A DNA stretch of 5,482 nucleotides, taken from NCBI RefSeq assembly GCF_012568245.1, contig NZ_CP046189.1, forward strand, positions 1-5,482, in the 5' to 3' direction. Shown here piece after piece: positions 5,463-5,482 of this stretch. Within the stretch, counting starts at the first letter, position 1. The number at the start of each line of letters is the position of its first letter. A model generated the notes under the pieces. It made no database searches and was not told the DNA's origin. It worked only from the letters and a program-made list of their open reading frames with translations. Source of the stretch: Enterobacteriaceae endosymbiont of Donacia thalassina (lineage in GTDB: Bacteria; Pseudomonadota; Gammaproteobacteria; Enterobacterales; Enterobacteriaceae). Made by a program: the position numbers and the translations under genes.

Positions 5463-5482
5463 TTTTTTATTGGTTATAAAAA

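Larger units (their letters stand above)
5297..5482. other. A+T-rich origin flank and upstream region of the adhesin gene (if circular)
   Basis: 186 bp, almost pure A/T, with alternating TATA runs next to the last iteron, the three 10-bp repeats (5330-5359) and an A/T hairpin (TTTTTTATTT at 5370-5379 pairing with AAATAAAAAA at 5390-5399). No open reading frame is present. If the molecule is circular, this is also the leader of the adhesin gene that begins at position 1. Confidence 0.55.

Noticed and set aside
5475..5480. TATAAA as -10 box of the adhesin gene.
   Set aside because: It ends 2 nt before the ATG (across the inferred junction), so transcription would start inside the coding sequence.

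Overview
The window looks like a complete or nearly complete small plasmid of a genome-reduced, vertically transmitted enterobacterial symbiont, probably of an insect. Four observations support this: extreme A+T richness with A/N/K/I/F-loaded proteins, no recognisable Shine-Dalgarno sequences, long poly(A) tracts inside intact genes, and protein matches that all point to Enterobacterales or other Gammaproteobacteria. I cannot name the genus. Circularity is inferred: the first base is the A of a start codon and the last bases read as plausible upstream DNA for it, but no terminal overlap is visible.

Layout. Positions 1-2772 (+) hold one large gene for an intimin/invasin-type inverse autotransporter: a membrane-inserted beta-barrel, a Big/Ig-like stalk and a C-terminal lectin-like tip. 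A short gap (2773-2831) with two small palindromes separates it from two genes on the minus strand. The first is a stand-alone prephenate dehydratase (2832-3494, pheA) without its chorismate mutase and ACT regulatory domains. The second, upstream of it, is a TrfA-type replication initiator (3556-4404). Positions 4405-5482 carry no gene. This stretch includes a strongly C-over-G skewed tract (4641-4920), about ten tandem 21/22-bp iterons (5095-5296) and an A+T block with three 10-bp repeats (5330-5359); together the last two look like an iteron-regulated origin.

How the parts may work together. TrfA would bind the iterons and open the adjacent A+T block. The cargo is two symbiosis-type functions: phenylalanine output and a surface adhesin. 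PheA makes phenylpyruvate, the immediate precursor of phenylalanine, with no allosteric domain and potentially at raised copy number. This recalls the plasmid amplification of trpEG and leuABCD in Buchnera. The adhesin could mediate contact with, or entry into, host tissue.

The most unusual single sequence element is a perfect 50-bp palindrome (3293-3342) inside pheA, much longer than chance predicts even at this base composition.
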